Shown: piece by piece, positions 8,845 to 19,925 of the stretch
How positions within the stretch are numbered: the stretch's first letter is position 1
How the letters are laid out: each line of letters begins with the position of its first letter
DNA from: Acidihalobacter_A sp037381185
GTDB lineage: Bacteria; Pseudomonadota; Gammaproteobacteria; DSM-5130; Acidihalobacteraceae
Length of the DNA stretch: 64,000 nt
Assembly: GCF_037381185.1 (NCBI RefSeq)
Contig: NZ_JARRQY010000004.1
Span: 1 to 64,000 of the forward strand
Reading direction: 5' to 3'
Translations under genes and position numbers: made by a program
The notes under the pieces: model-generated
Databases searched by the model: none
Told to the model about the DNA's origin: nothing
What the model saw: only the letters and a program-made list of their open reading frames with translations

Positions 8845-9591
8845 TCAAGCCGCGCGGCAGATCGCCAAAAAGGCTTCGGCATCCAGCGATGCGCCACCGA
8901 TCAAGCCGCCGTCGATATCGGGCATGGCGAAAAGCTCTTCCGCATTGCCCGGCTTCACGCTGCCACCGTAGAGCATGCAGCTCTGACTTGCGGCAGCGGT
9001 CGATTCCTGCAACCGGGCCCGCATGAACGCATGCACCGACTGTGCCTGCTCGGGGCTCGCCGTCAAGCCCGTACCGATCGCCCAAACAGGTTCATAAGCG
9101 ATCACGGCCTGCGCAACCGCATCGGCGCCGGCCGCTTCGACGACAGCATCCAACTGACGCGCAACGACCGTCTCGGTAACGCCGCTTTCGCGCTCCTCCA
9201 GCGATTCGCCGACGCACAGGATCGGCACCAGGCCCGCGGCTCGTACCGCCACGAACTTACGTGCCACCAGCGCATCGTCTTCACCGTACAGACTGCGCCG
9301 CTCGGAATGCCCGACGATGACATAGCGGCAACCGACCTCCGCCAGCATCGTTGCCGAGATCTCACCTGTGAACGCTCCCTCGGCTTCTGCACAGACATCC
9401 TGTGCACCCAGTCGGAGCGGCGAACCGTTCAGCACCGCAGCCGTCTCGGACAGATAAACGAAGGGGGGGCAAACCGCAACCTCGGCCTCGATTCCGCTGT
9501 CGGCTCCGTCGACCAAAGCGCCTACGAGCGAACGGACCAGATCCCGGGAACCATTCAATTTCCAGTTGCCGGCAACCAATCGCTGTCGCAT
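8845..9591 (-). CDS. tpiA: Triosephosphate isomerase
   Basis: Interconverts dihydroxyacetone phosphate and glyceraldehyde 3-phosphate; cytoplasmic TIM barrel, 248 residues. The N-terminal AGNWKLNGS contains the substrate-binding Asn and Lys. VGHSERR carries the catalytic His, AYEPVWAIGTG the catalytic Glu, and LYGGSVKPGN with DGGLIGGASL the phosphate-binding loops. It lies between glmM and secG, a conserved arrangement. Confidence 0.97.
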   Translation of the reverse strand: MRQRLVAGNWKLNGSRDLVRSLVGALVDGADSGIEAEVAVCPPFVYLSETAAVLNGSPLRLGAQDVCAEAEGAFTGEISATMLAEVGCRYVIVGHSERRSLYGEDDALVARKFVAVRAAGLVPILCVGESLEERESGVTETVVARQLDAVVEAAGADAVAQAVIAYEPVWAIGTGLTASPEQAQSVHAFMRARLQESTAAASQSCMLYGGSVKPGNAEELFAMPDIDGGLIGGASLDAEAFLAICRAA

Positions 9592-9655
9592 CGTTGATAC
9601 CTCGTCAATGTCGCTTTGCGAAAGCGGGCAAGATTACCGTCGGCCCGCACATAAA

Positions 9656-11020
9656 TCAATCCACAGACAACGCTTCGCCTGCCTGGGCAGCGCGCACCGC
9701 ACCTGCCAGCTGATCGGCGAGCATGCGCACCTGACGAGCTTCAAGCCCCTCGACCATCACCCGAAGCAGCGGCTCCGTACCCGAGGGGCGCAGCAGAACG
9801 CGGCCCTTCGTCCCCAGCGTCGATTCGACGTCCCTCACCGCTTCGGCAACTTGCGCGTTGCCTTGCAGATCGAAACCTCGGTGCATTGGCACATTGACCA
9901 ACACCTGCGGGTACTTGTAGAAATCAGCCCTCAGCTCCTGCAGGCTCAAACCGCTATCAGCCGCTTCGACCAGCACCTCCAGCGCCGCGATGATGCCGTC
10001 ACCGGTAGTGTGATGGTCCAGACAGATGAGATGACCGGACGTCTCCCCACCGAGCTGCCAGCCCTGGGCCTGCAGCAACTCCATCACATACCTGTCGCCA
10101 ACCGCCGCTCGCGCAAAAGGTACGCTCAACTCGGACAGGGCTAGTTCGAGGCCAAGATTACTCATCAACGTGCCGCCCACGCCCCCGACCAGCGCATCGC
10201 GCCTGAGTCGCGCGCGAGCCAGGATAAACAGCAGATCGTCCCCGTCGACCGCCTCGCCGGCGCTGTCGACCATGATGACGCGGTCGCCGTCGCCGTCCAG
10301 CGCGATGCCGAGATCGGCATGTTGACTGAGCACGGCATCGGCAAGCCTCTCCGGATTTGTGGAACCGCAACCGGCATTGATGTTCAATCCATCCGGCTCA
10401 TCGCAGATCGAAACCACCTCGGCGCCCAACTCGGTGAACACAGCCGGCGCAACCTGATAGGTCGCCCCGTTGGCGCAGTCGACGACCACCTTGAGTCCTC
10501 GCAGATTGGTGCCGGACGGGACCGTACTCTTGCAGAACTCGATATAGCGTCCGACGGCATCCGGCATGCGTTCGACCTTGCCCAACTCCGCGGAATCGAC
10601 CACCGACATCTCGCGTTCGAGTTCCTCTTCTATAGCCTCCTCTACCGAATCCGGAAGCTTGGTACCCTGCCCGGAAAAGAACTTGATACCATTATCGTAA
10701 TAAGGATTGTGCGAGGCGCTGATGACGATCCCTGCATTGGCCCGAAAAGTGCGCGTCAGATAAGCCACGCCGGGCGTGGGCATCGGACCAATCAGTCGCG
10801 TATTGACGCCTGCAGCGGACAAACCCGACTCGAGCACGGACTCGAACATGTATCCGGAGATACGGGTATCCTTGCCGACCAGAATGAGGCGCCGGCCTTC
10901 CCGCGCCAACACGCGACCGACGGCCCAGCCGAGCCGCAACACGAAATCGGGCGTCATCGGCGCCGAACCGACCCTGCCACGAATACCGTCCGTACCGAAA
11001 TATCGACGTTTATCGCTCAT
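9656..11020 (-). CDS. glmM: Phosphoglucosamine mutase
   Basis: Converts glucosamine 6-phosphate to glucosamine 1-phosphate for UDP-GlcNAc, hence peptidoglycan and LPS; 454 residues. The start at 11020 (MSDKRRYFGTDGIRG) matches the family N-terminus; the open frame continues upstream into folP out of frame with any conserved sequence. The phosphoserine loop is GIVISASHNPYYDNGIK, the metal loop is DGDGDRVIM, the sugar-binding loop GETSGH, and the phosphate-binding loop RPSGTEPLLRVM. It overlaps folP by 11 bases. Confidence 0.97.
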   Translation of the reverse strand: MSDKRRYFGTDGIRGRVGSAPMTPDFVLRLGWAVGRVLAREGRRLILVGKDTRISGYMFESVLESGLSAAGVNTRLIGPMPTPGVAYLTRTFRANAGIVISASHNPYYDNGIKFFSGQGTKLPDSVEEAIEEELEREMSVVDSAELGKVERMPDAVGRYIEFCKSTVPSGTNLRGLKVVVDCANGATYQVAPAVFTELGAEVVSICDEPDGLNINAGCGSTNPERLADAVLSQHADLGIALDGDGDRVIMVDSAGEAVDGDDLLFILARARLRRDALVGGVGGTLMSNLGLELALSELSVPFARAAVGDRYVMELLQAQGWQLGGETSGHLICLDHHTTGDGIIAALEVLVEAADSGLSLQELRADFYKYPQVLVNVPMHRGFDLQGNAQVAEAVRDVESTLGTKGRVLLRPSGTEPLLRVMVEGLEARQVRMLADQLAGAVRAAQAGEALSVD

Positions 11021-11918
11021 CGCTCTCCCCATTCGTATTTGCCCGCACGGCCCATGCGACCTGCACCGCTTCGTGCGTGGCCCGCACGTCGTGAACGCGC
11101 AGCAAACGCGCCCCCGCCAGGGCGGCGGCGACCGCCGCTCCGACGCTGCCGAACAGCCGCTTCTCCACCTCGACGCCACCCAGCAGCGCTCCGATCAAGC
11201 TCTTGCGCGAAACCCCGATCAACACCGGGCAGCCCAGCTCGAGCAGTTGCGGAGTGGCCCTGAGCAGCGCCAGATTGTGCTCCGGGGTCTTGCCAAAGCC
11301 GACCCCCGGATCCAATACGATACGTTCGGCGCCGACACCCGCCACCTCGCAACGTCGCAGCCGACGGCGCAGGAACGTCAGCACCTCCTTGACGACGTCG
11401 GAATAATGCGGCGCCTCCTGCATGGTTCGCGGTTGGCCGCGCATATGCATCAGGCAGACGGCCACAGAGCTGTTCGCAACAGCCTCGAGGGCTCCCGGCT
11501 CTTGCAAGGCATTGATGTCGTTGATCATGCCGGCGCCTTCGGCAATGCACTGACGCATCACTTCCGCCCGCCGCGTATCGACAGAAATCGGCACGGGCAA
11601 CTCCTGCGCCAATCGTCGCACAACCGGGACGACACGACGCAGCTCCTCATCCTCAGGCACCTCGGCCGCACCGGGCCGCGTGGACTCGCCGCCGACGTCG
11701 ATGACCGCAGCGCCCTCCTCGACCATCTCCCAGGCATGGGCTAGCGCGCGCTCCAGCGCATCGTAGCGACCGCCGTCGGAAAAGGAGTCTGGCGTCACGT
11801 TCAGAATGCCCATGATGCGGGGCATGGACAGGTCGATGCACTGCTCTGCACAGCGCAGCTCCAACGAATGGGGCGGCACCCGATTACCGGGCGCCGCCCC
11901 CGCGGACCTCACCGTCAT
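11010..11918 (-). CDS. folP: Dihydropteroate synthase
   Basis: Condenses p-aminobenzoate with dihydropterin pyrophosphate in folate synthesis; TIM barrel, target of sulfonamides. Family motifs MGILNVTPDSFSDGG, DVGGESTRPGA, NDINAL, DPGVGFGKTPEHN and GVSRKSLIG are present. The start is placed at ATG 11918, 10 bases after the ftsH stop, giving 302 residues with a roughly 30-residue N-terminal lead before the first motif. Longer starts run into ftsH. Gene order ftsH-folP-glmM is conserved in gammaproteobacteria. Confidence 0.95.
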   Translation of the reverse strand: MTVRSAGAAPGNRVPPHSLELRCAEQCIDLSMPRIMGILNVTPDSFSDGGRYDALERALAHAWEMVEEGAAVIDVGGESTRPGAAEVPEDEELRRVVPVVRRLAQELPVPISVDTRRAEVMRQCIAEGAGMINDINALQEPGALEAVANSSVAVCLMHMRGQPRTMQEAPHYSDVVKEVLTFLRRRLRRCEVAGVGAERIVLDPGVGFGKTPEHNLALLRATPQLLELGCPVLIGVSRKSLIGALLGGVEVEKRLFGSVGAAVAAALAGARLLRVHDVRATHEAVQVAWAVRANTNGESDER

Positions 11919-11928
11919 CGCCGATCGG

Positions 11929-13860
<1,932 letters not shown>

Positions 13861-13901
13861 GGCGACACCTCAATACGCCGTCCACTCTCGAATGGACATT
13901 A

Positions 13902-14522
13902 CTACAGTTTGTGGCCCACGGCCACGATGTAGACTTCCCTACTGCGTGGACGGGACGCCTTCGGCTTGCGTACCGAAACCTTACCGAAACGACGGCGCAC
14001 CTCCATTAGAAAGGCATCGGAGCCCTCGCCCTGGAACAGCTTCATCACAAACGTCCCGCCGGGCTTGAGCACACGCTCCGCCATATCCAAGGCCAACTCG
14101 GCCAACACCATGGCCCGCGGTTGGTCCACCGCATCCACGCCACTTATATTGGGCGCCATATCCGAGATTACAAGGTCGGCCACACGTCCGCCCAACCGTT
14201 CGAGCAACGCCTGCAGCACGGATTCCTCGCGAAAGTCACCCTGGAGAAACTCCACATCGGCCAGTTCATCCATCATCAGGATGTCCGTAGCCACCACCCG
14301 TCCACTGGGCCCGACGCGGTCACGCGCCACCTGACTCCAGCCTCCGGGAGCCGCTCCAAGGTCGACCACGGCCATGCCCGGCTTGAACAGACCGGTTCGC
14401 TCGTCGAGTTCGATCAGCTTGTAGGCCGCACGCGAGCGCATGCCCTCGGCCTGCGCCTTCTGCACATAGGCATCGCCGAAATGCTCCTTCAACCAGCGTT
14501 TGCTGCTCTTGCTACGCGCCAC
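13902..14522 (-). CDS. rlmE: 23S rRNA 2'-O-methyltransferase RlmE (FtsJ)
   Basis: Methylates U2552 of 23S rRNA late in 50S assembly; 206 residues. The SAM-binding segment VVDLGAAPGGWSQVA is at about residues 53-67, with the catalytic tetrad residues in KRWLKEH (Lys), DMAPN (Asp), VMKLFQG (Lys) and the later Glu (SREVYIV). The start is GTG at 14522, supported by AGGAG 7 bases upstream. It is divergent from yhbY (about 46 bases between starts) and followed by ftsH. Confidence 0.95.
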   Translation of the reverse strand: MARSKSSKRWLKEHFGDAYVQKAQAEGMRSRAAYKLIELDERTGLFKPGMAVVDLGAAPGGWSQVARDRVGPSGRVVATDILMMDELADVEFLQGDFREESVLQALLERLGGRVADLVISDMAPNISGVDAVDQPRAMVLAELALDMAERVLKPGGTFVMKLFQGEGSDAFLMEVRRRFGKVSVRKPKASRPRSREVYIVAVGHKL

Positions 14523-14568
14523 CCTGAACTCCTACACTGCGCGCCCCGACAAGCACGGACCAAACACG

Positions 14569-14838
14569 ATGGAATTGGACAAGCAGCAACGACGCGACCT
14601 GAAAGCCCAGGCGCATCATCTCAAGCCGGTCATCCTGATCGGACAAAAAGGGCTTCACGACGCCCTGAGGGAAGAACTGGAACTCGCGCTCGATCATCAC
14701 GAACTGCTGAAGATCAAAATCGCGGCGGACCGGGAAAACGCCGACACCATCGTCGAACAACTGCTTGCGCAGACCGGCTCCACACTGATCCAGCGTATCG
14801 GCGGCACTGCCACGATCTACCGCAAACGCCCCGAATGA
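14569..14838 (+). CDS. yhbY: Ribosome assembly RNA-binding protein YhbY (CRM domain)
   Basis: Small single-domain CRM protein (89 residues) that binds the pre-50S ribosome. Visible CRM features are the N-terminal helical part QQRRDLKAQAHHLKPVILIGQKGL, with the GQKG loop, and the C-terminal RIGGTATIYRK. The ATG at 14569 is chosen over upstream in-frame starts because the family begins at this point. It is divergent from rlmE and convergent with greA, with only 7 bases between stops. Confidence 0.93.
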   Translation: MELDKQQRRDLKAQAHHLKPVILIGQKGLHDALREELELALDHHELLKIKIAADRENADTIVEQLLAQTGSTLIQRIGGTATIYRKRPE

Positions 14839-14845
14839 AACCAGA

Positions 14846-15322
14846 TCAGACGTAACGCACGGCGAGGACTTCGTACTCACGGGTTCCGCCGGGCGCCTGC
14901 ACCACGGCAATGTCGCCCTCCTCCTTGCCAATCAGCGCGCGCGCGATGGGCGAACTGACGGAGATGCGCCCATTCTTGATGTCCGCCTCGTCCTCGCCGA
15001 CGATCTGATAGGTCACCTCGTCCCCACCGTCTTCGTCGGCCAGGTCCACCGTCGCACCGAACACGACCTTGCCGCCCGCGTTCAGCTTGGTGACGTCGAT
15101 CACCTGCGCGTTGCTCAGCTTGGCCTCGATCTCCTTGATGCGTCCTTCGATGAAGCCCTGCTGCTCGCGCGCCGCATGATATTCGGCGTTTTCCTTTAGA
15201 TCGCCATGCGCACGCGCTTCGGCGATCGCCGCCACGACGCGCGGGCGCTCTTCCGATTTGAGCTTCTGCAGCTCCGTCTTGAGCATTTCGGCTCCACGGA
15301 GCGTCAACGGCACCTTGCTCAT
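14846..15322 (-). CDS. greA: Transcription elongation factor GreA
   Basis: Rescues backtracked RNA polymerase by stimulating transcript cleavage; 158 residues. An N-terminal coiled coil carries the acidic tip (GDLKENAEYHAAREQQ) and the C-terminal FKBP-like domain ends with the typical SPIARALIGKEEGD segment. Start ATG 15322 overlaps the carB stop by 4 bases (ATGA), so it is probably translated with carAB; a car-greA operon is known in Pseudomonas aeruginosa. Confidence 0.96.
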   Translation of the reverse strand: MSKVPLTLRGAEMLKTELQKLKSEERPRVVAAIAEARAHGDLKENAEYHAAREQQGFIEGRIKEIEAKLSNAQVIDVTKLNAGGKVVFGATVDLADEDGGDEVTYQIVGEDEADIKNGRISVSSPIARALIGKEEGDIAVVQAPGGTREYEVLAVRYV

Positions 15323-18300
15323 CGCCGATTCTCCATGTTCAAGTTCTCCTTGTGTAAATCCTGCAAGCGGTAAACCGCTTCGTTCTCCAGGAATTCCATC
15401 GCGTGCCCCATGGCGATCGCCGCGGCGACCGTGGTGGTGTACGTCACCTTGTGCTGCAACGCCTCGCGGCGAATGGTAAAGGAGTCCGCGATGGCCTGCT
15501 TGTTCGCCGTCGTGTTGACGATCAGGTCGATTTGGTCGTTCTTGATCATATCGACGATGTGCGGACGCCCTTCCGTGACCTTGTTCACGACCTCGCACTC
15601 CAGACCCGCCGCCTGAAGAGCCGCCGCCGTACCGCTGGTGGCCACGACCTGGAAGCCGCGCGACAGCAGCACTCGGGTCACTTCCACCGCACCCGCCTTG
15701 TCCTCATCGCGCACGCTGATGAACGCGCGCCCACCGCGCGGCAGCTCCACACCGGCGCCGAGCTGGGCCTTGGCGAAGGCTTCGCCGAAGCTGCGGCCAA
15801 CACCCATCACTTCGCCGGTGGACTTCATTTCCGGCCCCAGGATCGGGTCGACGCCGGGGAACTTGATAAAGGGGAACACCGCCTCCTTCACCGCGAAGTA
15901 AGGCGGTTTGACCTCGCCGCCCATCGCTTGTTCGCGCAGGCTGCGCCCCGCCATGCAGCGTGCGGCTATCTTGGCCAGCGGCAAGCCGACCACCTTGGAG
16001 ACGAACGGCACCGTACGCGAGGCGCGCGGGTTCACCTCCAGCACATAGATATCGTCTCCCTTGATCGCGAACTGGGTATTCATCAGACCGACGACCTTCA
16101 GGCCCAGCGCCATGCTGCGCACCTGCTCGCGCATGCGATCCAGAATCCCCTCGTCCAGCGAGTAGGTCGGCAGCGAACAGGCCGAATCGCCGGAATGTAC
16201 GCCAGCCTGTTCGATATGCTGCATGATGCCGCCGATCATCACATCCTCGCCGTCGCAGATCGCGTCGACATCCACCTCGATAGCATCGTCCAGAAAGTGG
16301 TCCAGCAACACCGGGGCGTCGTTGGAAACCTTGACCGCCTCGCGCATGTAGCGCTGCAGATCCTCTTCGTTGTAGACGATCTCCATCGCCCGTCCGCCGA
16401 GCACGTAGGACGGGCGCACCACGACCGGATAACCGACCTGCTCGGCCAGCCGCGTCGCCTCGGCCTCGCTGCGTGCGGTGCGGTTGGGCGGCTGCATCAG
16501 TTCGAGTTCGCCGATCAGCTGCTGGAAACGTTCGCGATCCTCGGCCAGATCGATGGACTCGGGCGATGTGCCGATGATCGGCGCGCCGGCGGCCTCCAGA
16601 TCGCGTGCCAGCTTGAGCGGCGTCTGCCCGCCGTACTGTACCACCACTCCTTTCGGACTCTCGATCTCGATGATCTCCAGCACATCCTCCAGAGTTAGCG
16701 GCTCGAAGTACAGGCGATCGGAGATATCGTAATCGGTCGACACGGTCTCCGGATTGCAGTTGACCATGATCGACTCGTAACCGTCCTCGCGCAGAGCCAG
16801 CGAGGCATGCACGCAGCAGTAATCGAACTCGATGCCCTGGCCGATGCGGTTCGGGCCGCCGCCAAGCACGATGATCTTGTCGCGCTGAGAAGGCAGCGCC
16901 TCGCACTCCTCCTCGTAGGTGGAATACAGATAGGCTGTGGAGGTAGCAAACTCGGCGGCGCAGGTGTCTACCCGCTTGTAGACGGGGCGCACGCCGAGTT
17001 CGTGGCGCCGCCGACGCAGGGTTTTTTCGGTCTCGTCCAACAGGCGTGCGAGACGGCGATCGGAGAAACCCTTGCGCTTGAGGCCGCGCAGCGCATCCAC
17101 GTCGAGCGCATCCATCGACGTGCCCTTGAGGTCGTTCTCGGTGAGCACCAGATCCTCGATCTGCGCCAGGAACCAGGGATCGATGTGCGTGAGCCCGAAC
17201 ACGTCCTCCAAACTCAGCCCTAGGCGGAAAGCGTCACCGACATACCAGATGCGCTCGGCGCTCGGCACGCGCAGTTCCTGCCGCACGCGCGCCAGCGCCT
17301 CCTCGCCATCCGCCGGATCGACCATCTCGTTAAGACCGTCGACGCCGATCTCCAGACCGCGCAGGGCCTTCTGGAAGGACTCCTGGAAGCTGCGCCCGAT
17401 CGCCATCACCTCGCCGACCGACTTCATTTGCGTGGTCAGTCGGCGATCGGCCCGCGGAAACTTCTCGAAAGTGAAGCGCGGGATCTTGGTGACCACGTAA
17501 TCGATGGTCGGCTCGAAAGAGGCCGGCGTGGCGCCGCCGGTGATTTCGTTGCGCAGTTCGTCCAGCGTGTAGCCGACAGCAAGCTTGGCCGCGACCTTGG
17601 CGATGGGGAAACCGGTCGCCTTGGAGGCCAGCGCCGAGGAACGCGAAACGCGCGGATTCATTTCGATGACCAGCAGGCGCCCCGTCTCCGGATCAACGGC
17701 GAACTGCACGTTCGAACCACCCGTGTCGACGCCGATCTTGCGCAGCACGGCGAGCGAGGCATCGCGCATGCGCTGGTATTCCTTGTCGGTGAGCGTCTGC
17801 GCCGGCGCCACGGTGATCGAGTCACCGGTGTGCACACCCATCGGGTCGAGGTTCTCGATCGAGCAAATGATGATGCAGTTATCGGCGTGGTCGCGCACGA
17901 CTTCCATCTCGTACTCTTTCCAGCCGAGTACGGACTCTTCCAGCAGGATTTCATGCGTCGGCGACAGTTCCAGGCCGCGCTTGACGATCTCCTCGAACTC
18001 CTCGCGGTTATAAGCAATGCCGCCGCCGCTGCCGCCCATGGTGAAGGACGGCCGGATGATCACCGGATAGCCGATGCTGGCCTGCGCCTGCAAAGCCTCC
18101 TCGAAACTGTGCGCGATCGACGCGCGCGGGCATTCCAGGCCGATATCGCCCATCGCCCGGCGGAAACGCTCGCGGTCTTCGGCCATGTCGATGGCGTCCT
18201 GGTCCGCACCGATCATTTCCACGCCATAGCGTTCGAGAACGCCCTCGCGCGCCAGGTCCAGCGCGCAGTTGAGCGCGGTCTGGCCGCCCATGGTCGGCAG

Positions 18301-18558
18301 CAGCGCATCGGGTCGTTCGGCGGCGATGATGCGTTCCACGCTACGCCATTCGATGGGCTCGATGTAGACCGAATCCGCCATCTCGGGATCGGTCATGATC
18401 GTGGCCGGGTTGGAATTGACCAGAATGACCCGGAAGCCTTCTTCCTTCAACGCCTTGCAGGCCTGCGCTCCGGAATAGTCGAATTCACAGGCTTGCCCGA
18501 TCACGATCGGCCCGGCACCGACGATAAGAACACTTTTGATATTAGAACGTTTTGGCAT
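15319..18558 (-). CDS. carB: Carbamoyl-phosphate synthase large subunit
   Basis: Makes carbamoyl phosphate from ammonia (supplied by CarA), bicarbonate and two ATP, for arginine and pyrimidine synthesis; 1079 residues. Two homologous ATP-grasp halves are visible, one starting with IKSVLIVGAGPIVIGQACEFDYSG and the second with KIIVLGGGPNRIGQGIEFDYCC at about residue 560. A C-terminal methylglyoxal-synthase-like allosteric domain (about 940-1079) binds UMP or ornithine in the family. It lies 27 bases after carA and overlaps greA by 4 bases. Confidence 0.98.
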   Translation of the reverse strand: MPKRSNIKSVLIVGAGPIVIGQACEFDYSGAQACKALKEEGFRVILVNSNPATIMTDPEMADSVYIEPIEWRSVERIIAAERPDALLPTMGGQTALNCALDLAREGVLERYGVEMIGADQDAIDMAEDRERFRRAMGDIGLECPRASIAHSFEEALQAQASIGYPVIIRPSFTMGGSGGGIAYNREEFEEIVKRGLELSPTHEILLEESVLGWKEYEMEVVRDHADNCIIICSIENLDPMGVHTGDSITVAPAQTLTDKEYQRMRDASLAVLRKIGVDTGGSNVQFAVDPETGRLLVIEMNPRVSRSSALASKATGFPIAKVAAKLAVGYTLDELRNEITGGATPASFEPTIDYVVTKIPRFTFEKFPRADRRLTTQMKSVGEVMAIGRSFQESFQKALRGLEIGVDGLNEMVDPADGEEALARVRQELRVPSAERIWYVGDAFRLGLSLEDVFGLTHIDPWFLAQIEDLVLTENDLKGTSMDALDVDALRGLKRKGFSDRRLARLLDETEKTLRRRRHELGVRPVYKRVDTCAAEFATSTAYLYSTYEEECEALPSQRDKIIVLGGGPNRIGQGIEFDYCCVHASLALREDGYESIMVNCNPETVSTDYDISDRLYFEPLTLEDVLEIIEIESPKGVVVQYGGQTPLKLARDLEAAGAPIIGTSPESIDLAEDRERFQQLIGELELMQPPNRTARSEAEATRLAEQVGYPVVVRPSYVLGGRAMEIVYNEEDLQRYMREAVKVSNDAPVLLDHFLDDAIEVDVDAICDGEDVMIGGIMQHIEQAGVHSGDSACSLPTYSLDEGILDRMREQVRSMALGLKVVGLMNTQFAIKGDDIYVLEVNPRASRTVPFVSKVVGLPLAKIAARCMAGRSLREQAMGGEVKPPYFAVKEAVFPFIKFPGVDPILGPEMKSTGEVMGVGRSFGEAFAKAQLGAGVELPRGGRAFISVRDEDKAGAVEVTRVLLSRGFQVVATSGTAAALQAAGLECEVVNKVTEGRPHIVDMIKNDQIDLIVNTTANKQAIADSFTIRREALQHKVTYTTTVAAAIAMGHAMEFLENEAVYRLQDLHKENLNMENRR

Positions 18559-18585
18559 AGTCTTCAGATAGTCCGAGAGCCTGCC

Positions 18586-19719
18586 TCAGGCACGCATGAG
18601 TTCGATGAAACGGTCGAAAAGGCCGGCCACGTCGTGCGGCCCCGGACTCGCCTCCGGATGTCCCTGGAAACTGAAGGCAGGACAATCGGTACGCTCGACG
18701 CCCTGCAAGCTGCCGTCGAACAGCGAGCGATGGGTCGCCCGCAGGACCGGCGGCAGACTCGTCTCGTCGACGGCGAAACCATGATTCTGTGAGCTGATCA
18801 TGACACGCCCGCTATCCAGATCCTGCACCGGGTGGTTGGCGCCGTGATGGCCGAATTTCATCTTGGTGGTACTGGCGCCGCTGGCCAGGCCCAGCAACTG
18901 ATGACCGAGACAGATGCCGAACACGGGCAGCTTGCGCTCAAGCAGCGCGCGAATCGACTCAACCGCGTAGTCACAGGGTTCCGGATCGCCGGGGCCATTG
19001 GACAGGAACACGCCATCGGGCTGCAGCGCCAACACTTCATCCGCCGGCGTCTGGGCCGGCACGACGGTGATACGGCAACCGCGGTCGGCAAGCATGCGCA
19101 GGATGTTGCGTTTCACGCCGAAATCATAGGCGACCACATGCAGAGGCTGATCGGATGCCTCGTAGGCGGCGAAACCACCAGTCTCGAGCCAAGAGCCGTC
19201 GTGCCACTCATAGGGCTTGCCGGTGGTCACTTCGCGCGCCAGATCCATGCCTTTGAGGCCCGGGAAACCGCACGCGGCTGCCAGCGCCCGTTCGACATCC
19301 ACCTCGTCAGCCTGGAGACAGCCGTTCTGCGCACCCTTGTCGCGCAGGATGCGCGTCAAGCGCCTGGTGTCGATGCCGGCGATCGCCACCACGCCGCACT
19401 GCCTCAGATAGTCCTCCAGGGAGCCCTGCGAGCGCCAGTTGGAACTGCGCAGTGGCAAATCGCGCACCACCAGACCGCTGGAGAAAATCTGCGCGGACTC
19501 CTCGTCCTCTGTGTTGGCGCCTACGTTGCCGATATGCGGGTAGGTCAGCGTAACGATCTGGCGCGCGTAGGAAGGATCGGTAAGAATCTCCTGATAGCCA
19601 GTCAACGCCGTATTGAAAACCACCTCGCCAACACTCTCGCCACCGGCGCCAATCGCCTCTCCGTGAAAGAGACTCCCGTCTTCAAGTGCTAACAACGCAG
19701 GTCGTTTCAACTTGATCAC
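18586..19719 (-). CDS. carA: Carbamoyl-phosphate synthase small (glutaminase) subunit
   Basis: Hydrolyses glutamine and channels ammonia to CarB; 377 residues. The N-terminal domain starts KRPALLALEDGSLFHGEAIG; the class I glutaminase domain shows the nucleophile Cys in PVFGICLGHQLLG and the His/Glu pair in SFQGHPEASPGPHD. The start is a GTG at 19719, which overlaps the stop of an upstream arginine-rich leader ORF as GTGA. The promoter and leader are described separately. Confidence 0.97.
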   Translation of the reverse strand: MIKLKRPALLALEDGSLFHGEAIGAGGESVGEVVFNTALTGYQEILTDPSYARQIVTLTYPHIGNVGANTEDEESAQIFSSGLVVRDLPLRSSNWRSQGSLEDYLRQCGVVAIAGIDTRRLTRILRDKGAQNGCLQADEVDVERALAAACGFPGLKGMDLAREVTTGKPYEWHDGSWLETGGFAAYEASDQPLHVVAYDFGVKRNILRMLADRGCRITVVPAQTPADEVLALQPDGVFLSNGPGDPEPCDYAVESIRALLERKLPVFGICLGHQLLGLASGASTTKMKFGHHGANHPVQDLDSGRVMISSQNHGFAVDETSLPPVLRATHRSLFDGSLQGVERTDCPAFSFQGHPEASPGPHDVAGLFDRFIELMRA

Positions 19720-19853
19720 CCATCCAGATACAGAAAACGGGAAGGCATCAGCCTATCCCGTCGCGGATTAACGTTTGCAGCCGCGAAGAAGCGCAGTGCA
19801 GGCGTGCGCAAAGGCGCCGGGCGTCGTCGACGCCGCGCGCACCAGCTCTTCAT
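19716..19853 (-). CDS. Putative arginine-rich leader ORF upstream of carA
   Basis: A 45-codon frame from ATG 19853 to TGA 19716 begins about 7 bases after the predicted transcription start of carAB. It reads MKSWCARRRRRPAPLRT then less biased sequence; residues 7-11 are five consecutive Arg codons (CGG CGT CGA CGA CGC). Its stop overlaps the GTG of carA by 4 bases, which would couple their translation. The Arg codons lie within a short inverted repeat (GGCGTC/GACGCC). CarAB supplies arginine synthesis, so an arginine-sensing leader peptide is plausible. I see no good ribosome binding site, and high GC content alone favours Arg codons, so the call is tentative. Confidence 0.4.
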   Translation of the reverse strand: MKSWCARRRRRPAPLRTPALRFFAAANVNPRRDRLMPSRFLYLDG

Positions 19854-19866
19854 CAGGCGAAGCGCG

Positions 19867-19895
19867 ATTTTACGCGAGGCCCAGGGCCATGTCCA
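19867..19895 (-). promoter_or_regulatory. Candidate sigma-70 promoter of carAB-greA
   Basis: Minus strand: -35 TGGACA (19895-19890), 17-base spacer, -10 TAAAAT (19872-19867). A start near 19860 is predicted, giving a leader of about 140 bases before the carA GTG. I do not see a clear ArgR box, although only visual matching was possible. Confidence 0.6.
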
Positions 19896-19925
19896 CGCGT
19901 GCAGCCGCCTCTATACAACCCATCG

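Noticed and set aside
17428..18792. A 454-codon plus-strand frame
   Set aside because: It is the antisense shadow of carB and the end of carA; composition is atypical and no domain is visible.
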